Positions 60,717 to 64,000 of a stretch of 64,000 nt of DNA are shown here, in pieces (within the stretch, counting starts at the first letter, position 1; every line of letters starts with the position of its first letter). The position numbers and the translations under genes are program-made. Origin of the DNA: Actinokineospora inagensis DSM 44258 (GTDB lineage: Bacteria > Actinomycetota > Actinomycetes > Mycobacteriales > Pseudonocardiaceae); assembly GCF_000482865.1 (NCBI RefSeq), contig NZ_AXWW01000036.1, positions 1 to 64,000 on the forward strand, read 5' to 3'. Below the pieces are notes generated by a model, which did no database searches, had not been told where the DNA came from, and saw nothing but the letters and a program-made list of their open reading frames with translations.

Positions 60717-62047
60717 GGCAGCACCACCGTGACCGTCAGCCCGTGCGGTTCCGCGTGCGTGATCCGGAGTTGACCGTCGTAGGCGGTCACCAACCGGTCC
60801 GCGATGGCAAGGCCCAGGCCGGACCCGGACACGTCGCGGGACGCCCGCCAGAACCGCGACGTCAGCTTGGGTAGGTCCTCTTCGGACACACCTGGCCCGT
60901 TGTCGGTGACGGTGATCGCGCCCGGTGCGACCGACACGTGCACGGTGCCACCGGGCGCGTACTTGATGGCGTTGTCCAGCAACACATCCAGCACCTGACC
61001 CAGGTCCGAGTCCGGGCAGCCGACCACCGCGGGCGCCACTGATTCCACGATCGTGACCTTGGCGTCATCCGCGGCAGGCAGCCACGAATCCACCCTGTCC
61101 GCCACGACGACGGCCGCGTCGCAGGTCACGGTCGGGCGGCGGGCGGCGAGCTCGGTGGCCGCGGTGTCGGCCGAAGCCAAGGTCAGCATCGAGTCGAGCA
61201 GTGTTTCCAACCGGTCCAGCTCCGCGACCATGGACGAGTACGCGGGTACCGCCGCCGGAGCGACCCGCCCGGCCAGCGAGTCCATCCGCAACCGCAGTGC
61301 CGCCAACGGGTTCCGCAGTTGGTGCGACGTGTCGGCGACCAGGGCCCGTTGCCGCACAGCCGACTCGGCCACCGCGTCCGACATCCGGTTGAACGACCCC
61401 GCCAACCCCCGCAGCTCCGGCGGCCCCATGACCGGCGACACGTGCGCGCCCGGCGAGCCCGCGCCCACCGCCCGCACCCCCCGCTCCAACTCGGCGCCCG
61501 GCCGCAACACCCACCGCGCCAACAGGAACGCCAACGCCACGAACGCCAACGCCGCGCCGAGGACCCCGGCCAGCACCACGGCCCAGCTCGTGCCGACATC
61601 GGCCGCCGCGATGTCCACAGTGGACCGAAGGGCGACCGCGCCGGTGACCCGGGTGCCGCTGCCGACCGGGCGGGCGAACAGCACCGGGCCGGATGACCAC
61701 GGCCGGACATCCGGCGGCACCTCGGCCGGTTGGTTGCGCAACGCGGCGTCCAACGCCGCTCGAACCGCCGGTTCTTCGGCCCGCATGCCCAACTGCAGGA
61801 CGGGCATGCGGCGAGCGTCGACCACCACAACCGCGTCGCCGTAGAGGTCGACGTGCGCTTGGACCTCGCCGCGCAGCCGGTCGCCGCCGATGGCGGCCAG
61901 TTCGGCGAAGCGGTCCAGGTCGGCGGTGCGGCTGAGCACGAACCGCTGCGTGCGCTCGGCGGAGGTGCTGTGCAGCAACGGGAACGCGAACCCGGCGAGC
62001 GCGGCCAGGGACAGCGCGAGCAGGACCAGCAGCAGGCGGCGCCGCAC
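60713..62047 (-). CDS. Membrane sensor histidine kinase
   Basis: A 444-aa orthodox sensor kinase. Two transmembrane helices (about 5-25 and 155-185) flank a periplasmic sensor domain. Then come a HAMP domain (VRAVGAGSPGAHVSPVMGPP region), the HisKA motif DTSHQLRNPLAALRLRM, N box LLDNAIKYAPGG, G1 DNGPGVSEEDL, F box SRFWR and G2 GSGLGLAIA. The start is GTG 62047, 1 bp after the response regulator stop. Its operon partners are a transporter, a response regulator and a TAXI receptor, a set like carboxylate-uptake control systems (TctD/TctE). Confidence 0.93.
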   Translation of the reverse strand: MRRRLLLVLLALSLAALAGFAFPLLHSTSAERTQRFVLSRTADLDRFAELAAIGGDRLRGEVQAHVDLYGDAVVVVDARRMPVLQLGMRAEEPAVRAALDAALRNQPAEVPPDVRPWSSGPVLFARPVGSGTRVTGAVALRSTVDIAAADVGTSWAVVLAGVLGAALAFVALAFLLARWVLRPGAELERGVRAVGAGSPGAHVSPVMGPPELRGLAGSFNRMSDAVAESAVRQRALVADTSHQLRNPLAALRLRMDSLAGRVAPAAVPAYSSMVAELDRLETLLDSMLTLASADTAATELAARRPTVTCDAAVVVADRVDSWLPAADDAKVTIVESVAPAVVGCPDSDLGQVLDVLLDNAIKYAPGGTVHVSVAPGAITVTDNGPGVSEEDLPKLTSRFWRASRDVSGSGLGLAIADRLVTAYDGQLRITHAEPHGLTVTVVLP

Positions 62048-62048
62048 G

Positions 62049-62708
62049 TCAGTCGCCCAGGCGGAAGCCGAAACCGCGGATGGTGGTGACCAGCCCGGGG
62101 CGACCCAGCTTCGCCCGCAGTTGTGCCAGGTGCACGTCCAGCGACCGGGACACCGCCAGGTAGGCGTCGCCCCACACCTCGTCGAGCAGTTGCTGCCTGC
62201 TCACCGCGCTCCCCGCGTGTCGGACCAGGACGGCCAGGATCTCGAACTCCAGGTTGGTCAGCCCGACCGGCTCACCGGCCACCGACACCCGCCGCGCGTC
62301 CAGGTCGACGGCCACGTCCTCGACCTGGACGAGACCGGGGCGGGTCACCTCCGCCGCCAACGCCCGCCGGGTCACCGCCTCGATCCGGGCCAGCAGTTCG
62401 ATCAGCCGGACCGGTTTGACCAGGTAGTCGTCCGCGCCGAGGCGCAGGCCGCGCACCACGGTCCGCTCGTCGCCGTGCGCGGTCATGACGACCACCGGGG
62501 TCGACGCCAGCCGCCGCAGCTTGCGCAGTACGTCGAGGCCGTCGATATCGGGCAGGCCGAGGTCGAGCAGCACTACGTCCGCGTCGCGGTGGCGGATAAG
62601 GGCGTCCGCGCCGCGGGTGACCCGCTCCACGGGGTGGCCGTGCGCGGTAAGAACGTCGTTGACCGCCGCGGCCACTCCGTCGTCGTCCTCGACCAGCAGC
62701 ACGCGCAT
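62049..62708 (-). CDS. OmpR/PhoB-family response regulator
   Basis: A 219-aa regulator. The receiver domain has the acidic pair VEDDD, phospho-Asp in VVLLDLGLPDIDG, Thr in VVMTAHG and Lys in DDYLVKPVRL. The C-terminal winged helix has VGLTNLEFEILAVLVRHAG and SLDVHLAQLRAKLG. It sits between the transporter (2 bp) and histidine kinase (1 bp) genes in one operon and most probably controls that operon in response to an extracellular carboxylate. Confidence 0.95.
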   Translation of the reverse strand: MRVLLVEDDDGVAAAVNDVLTAHGHPVERVTRGADALIRHRDADVVLLDLGLPDIDGLDVLRKLRRLASTPVVVMTAHGDERTVVRGLRLGADDYLVKPVRLIELLARIEAVTRRALAAEVTRPGLVQVEDVAVDLDARRVSVAGEPVGLTNLEFEILAVLVRHAGSAVSRQQLLDEVWGDAYLAVSRSLDVHLAQLRAKLGRPGLVTTIRGFGFRLGD

Positions 62709-62710
62709 CG

Positions 62711-63997
62711 TCAGTCCCCGTCCTCGAGGGGCGAGTCGGTGGAGGTCTCACCCATCAGCCCGTAGACCACTAGGGAGACCAGCACGCACCCCGCCACATA
62801 GTAGAAGAACACCGACTCGTGTCCGGCTTGTTTGAGCCACAACGCGACGTACTCGGCCGTGCCGCCGAAGATGGCGACCGTGAGCGCGTACGGGAGCCCG
62901 ACGCCGAGGGCGCGCACCTTGGTGGGAAACAGTTCCGCCTTCACGATGGCGTTGATGGAGGTGTAGCCCGTCACGATAACGAGAGCGCCGAGCATCAACA
63001 AGAACGCTAGAACCGGGTCCTGTGTACCCGCCAACGCGCTCAGCAACGGGACCGTGGCCAGCGTGCCGAGGACACCGAACCCCAACAGCAACGGCCGCCT
63101 GCCGATGACGTCGGACAGCTTGCCCGCCAGCGGCTGCAGGATCACGAACACCAGTAACGCGAGGAAGTTGATCCAGGTGACGGTGTCCTTGGCGATGTGA
63201 CTGGTGTTCACCATGAACTTCTGCAGGTACGTGGTGTAGGTGTAGAAGGCGACCGTGCCCCCGAGCGTCAGACCGACCACGAGCAGGCACGCGCGCGGGT
63301 ACCGCAACAGCGCTTTAACCGTGCCACGTGACTCACTCGACTCGGCTTCGAAGCTGGGCGACTCGTCCATCGTGCGCCGCAGGTACATCGCCACAAGAGC
63401 GCCGAGAGCACCCACGACGAACGCGATCCGCCAGCCCCACGACTCCATCTGCTGCGCGGACAACACGTGCTGCAACACGATCTGCAGCCCCAGAGCCACC
63501 AGTTGCCCAGCGGTAAGAGTGACGTACTGGAAACTGGAGTAGAACCCGCGCTTGCCGCGCGCGGCTACCTCGGACAGATAGGTCGCGGAAGTCGCGTACT
63601 CGCCGCCGACCGACAGGCCCTGCAACAGCCGCGCCACTACGAGCAACACCGGGGCGGCCACCCCGATGGTGTCGTAGCCCGGAGTCAACGCGACGACGAG
63701 CGACCCGAACGCCATTAACGTCACCGACAGCGTCAACGCCGTCCGGCGCCCGAACCGGTCCGCGAACCGCCCGAGCAGCCACCCGCCGATCGGCCGCATC
63801 AAAAACCCGACCGCGAACACCGCGGCCGTGTTCAACCACTGCGCGGTCTGGTCTCCCTTGGGGAAGAACGTCGCCGCGAAGTAGATGGAGAACGCCGTAT
63901 AGGCGTACCAGTCGTACCACTCGATGAGGTTGCCGATGGACCCCTTGGCGACGTTCGCCGCCATCCGCCGGTCCCCGGCCCGCTCCCGCACCGCCAT
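62711..63997 (-). CDS. MHS-type MFS transporter (ProP/KgtP/CitA-like)
   Basis: A 428-aa proton symporter of the metabolite:H+ symporter family. GSIGNLIEWYDWYAYTAFSI at the N-terminus is the family signature. Motif A-like GWLLGRFADRFGRRTAL and LLQGLSVGGEYATSATYLSE follow. Substrates of the family are dicarboxylates, 2-oxoglutarate, citrate, proline or betaine. ATG 63997 is visible, but the coding frame might start further upstream beyond the window end. It is the first gene of the operon with the response regulator, kinase and TAXI receptor, which fits carboxylate uptake. Confidence 0.9.
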   Translation of the reverse strand: MAVRERAGDRRMAANVAKGSIGNLIEWYDWYAYTAFSIYFAATFFPKGDQTAQWLNTAAVFAVGFLMRPIGGWLLGRFADRFGRRTALTLSVTLMAFGSLVVALTPGYDTIGVAAPVLLVVARLLQGLSVGGEYATSATYLSEVAARGKRGFYSSFQYVTLTAGQLVALGLQIVLQHVLSAQQMESWGWRIAFVVGALGALVAMYLRRTMDESPSFEAESSESRGTVKALLRYPRACLLVVGLTLGGTVAFYTYTTYLQKFMVNTSHIAKDTVTWINFLALLVFVILQPLAGKLSDVIGRRPLLLGFGVLGTLATVPLLSALAGTQDPVLAFLLMLGALVIVTGYTSINAIVKAELFPTKVRALGVGLPYALTVAIFGGTAEYVALWLKQAGHESVFFYYVAGCVLVSLVVYGLMGETSTDSPLEDGD

Positions 63998-64000
63998 GAC

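Overview
The window is very GC-rich, uses GTG starts freely and packs genes with 4-bp ATGA/GTGA overlaps. It carries PknB-type kinase, SARP/AfsR, RsbW/SpoIIE and B12-riboswitch genes. This is a filamentous actinobacterium, most probably of the Pseudonocardiaceae (an inference from gene content and style, not from a marker gene). No rRNA, tRNA or CRISPR was found.

Layout. 0-16.5 kb is a regulatory and accessory stretch: an orphan histidine kinase, a Ser/Thr kinase, a tiny secreted peptide, a large LuxR (LAL) regulator with TTA codons, a STAS/SpoIIE-phosphatase pair, an AurF-family diiron oxygenase, a methyltransferase, an AfsR/SARP regulator, an MFS exporter and a DsbA-like protein. 16.58-17.52 kb is a large inverted repeat built from two copies of a palindromic MITE-like element; half of a third copy lies at the window start. 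17.55-21.2 kb is a nrdAB class I ribonucleotide reductase operon behind a cobalamin riboswitch. Its nrdB is interrupted by an in-frame TGA at a conserved Trp codon. 21.3-25.8 kb holds housekeeping and accessory genes. A secreted GH18 chitinase with a DasR-type operator follows (25.9-27.8 kb). 27.9-30.2 kb is non-coding: a degenerate ~96-bp tandem-repeat array split by a 218-bp MITE-like insertion, then a G-rich tract.

30.2-55.25 kb is a biosynthetic gene cluster whose product I cannot name. The precursor genes are hydroxymandelate synthase and hydroxymandelate oxidase (4-hydroxyphenylpyruvate to 4-hydroxybenzoylformate). The assembly genes are two adenylating enzymes, four free-standing carrier proteins, several unusual ketosynthases (one Cys-Asn-His, one KAS III Cys-His-His, two lacking the nucleophile), two free-standing condensation-domain proteins, a seryl-tRNA-synthetase-like amino acid:carrier protein ligase, a TPP-dependent E1 alpha/beta pair without E2, and a PPTase. 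Tailoring and export genes are a PhyH-type dioxygenase, a glycosyltransferase and an ABC-2 exporter. The cluster ends with a flavoprotein and a fumarase/aspartase-superfamily lyase that look like the CreE/CreD pair making nitrite from aspartate. A plausible reading is that ACP-bound aryl/acyl and aminoacyl units are joined by the stand-alone KS and condensation proteins, with nitrite used to form an N-N or diazo function; this is inference.

55.25-64 kb has a DUF1992 gene, a lower-GC NACHT (NLR-like) NTPase plus partner that may be an anti-phage module, a methyltransferase, a secreted hypothetical protein, and a four-gene operon (MHS transporter, response regulator, histidine kinase, TAXI-type solute receptor).
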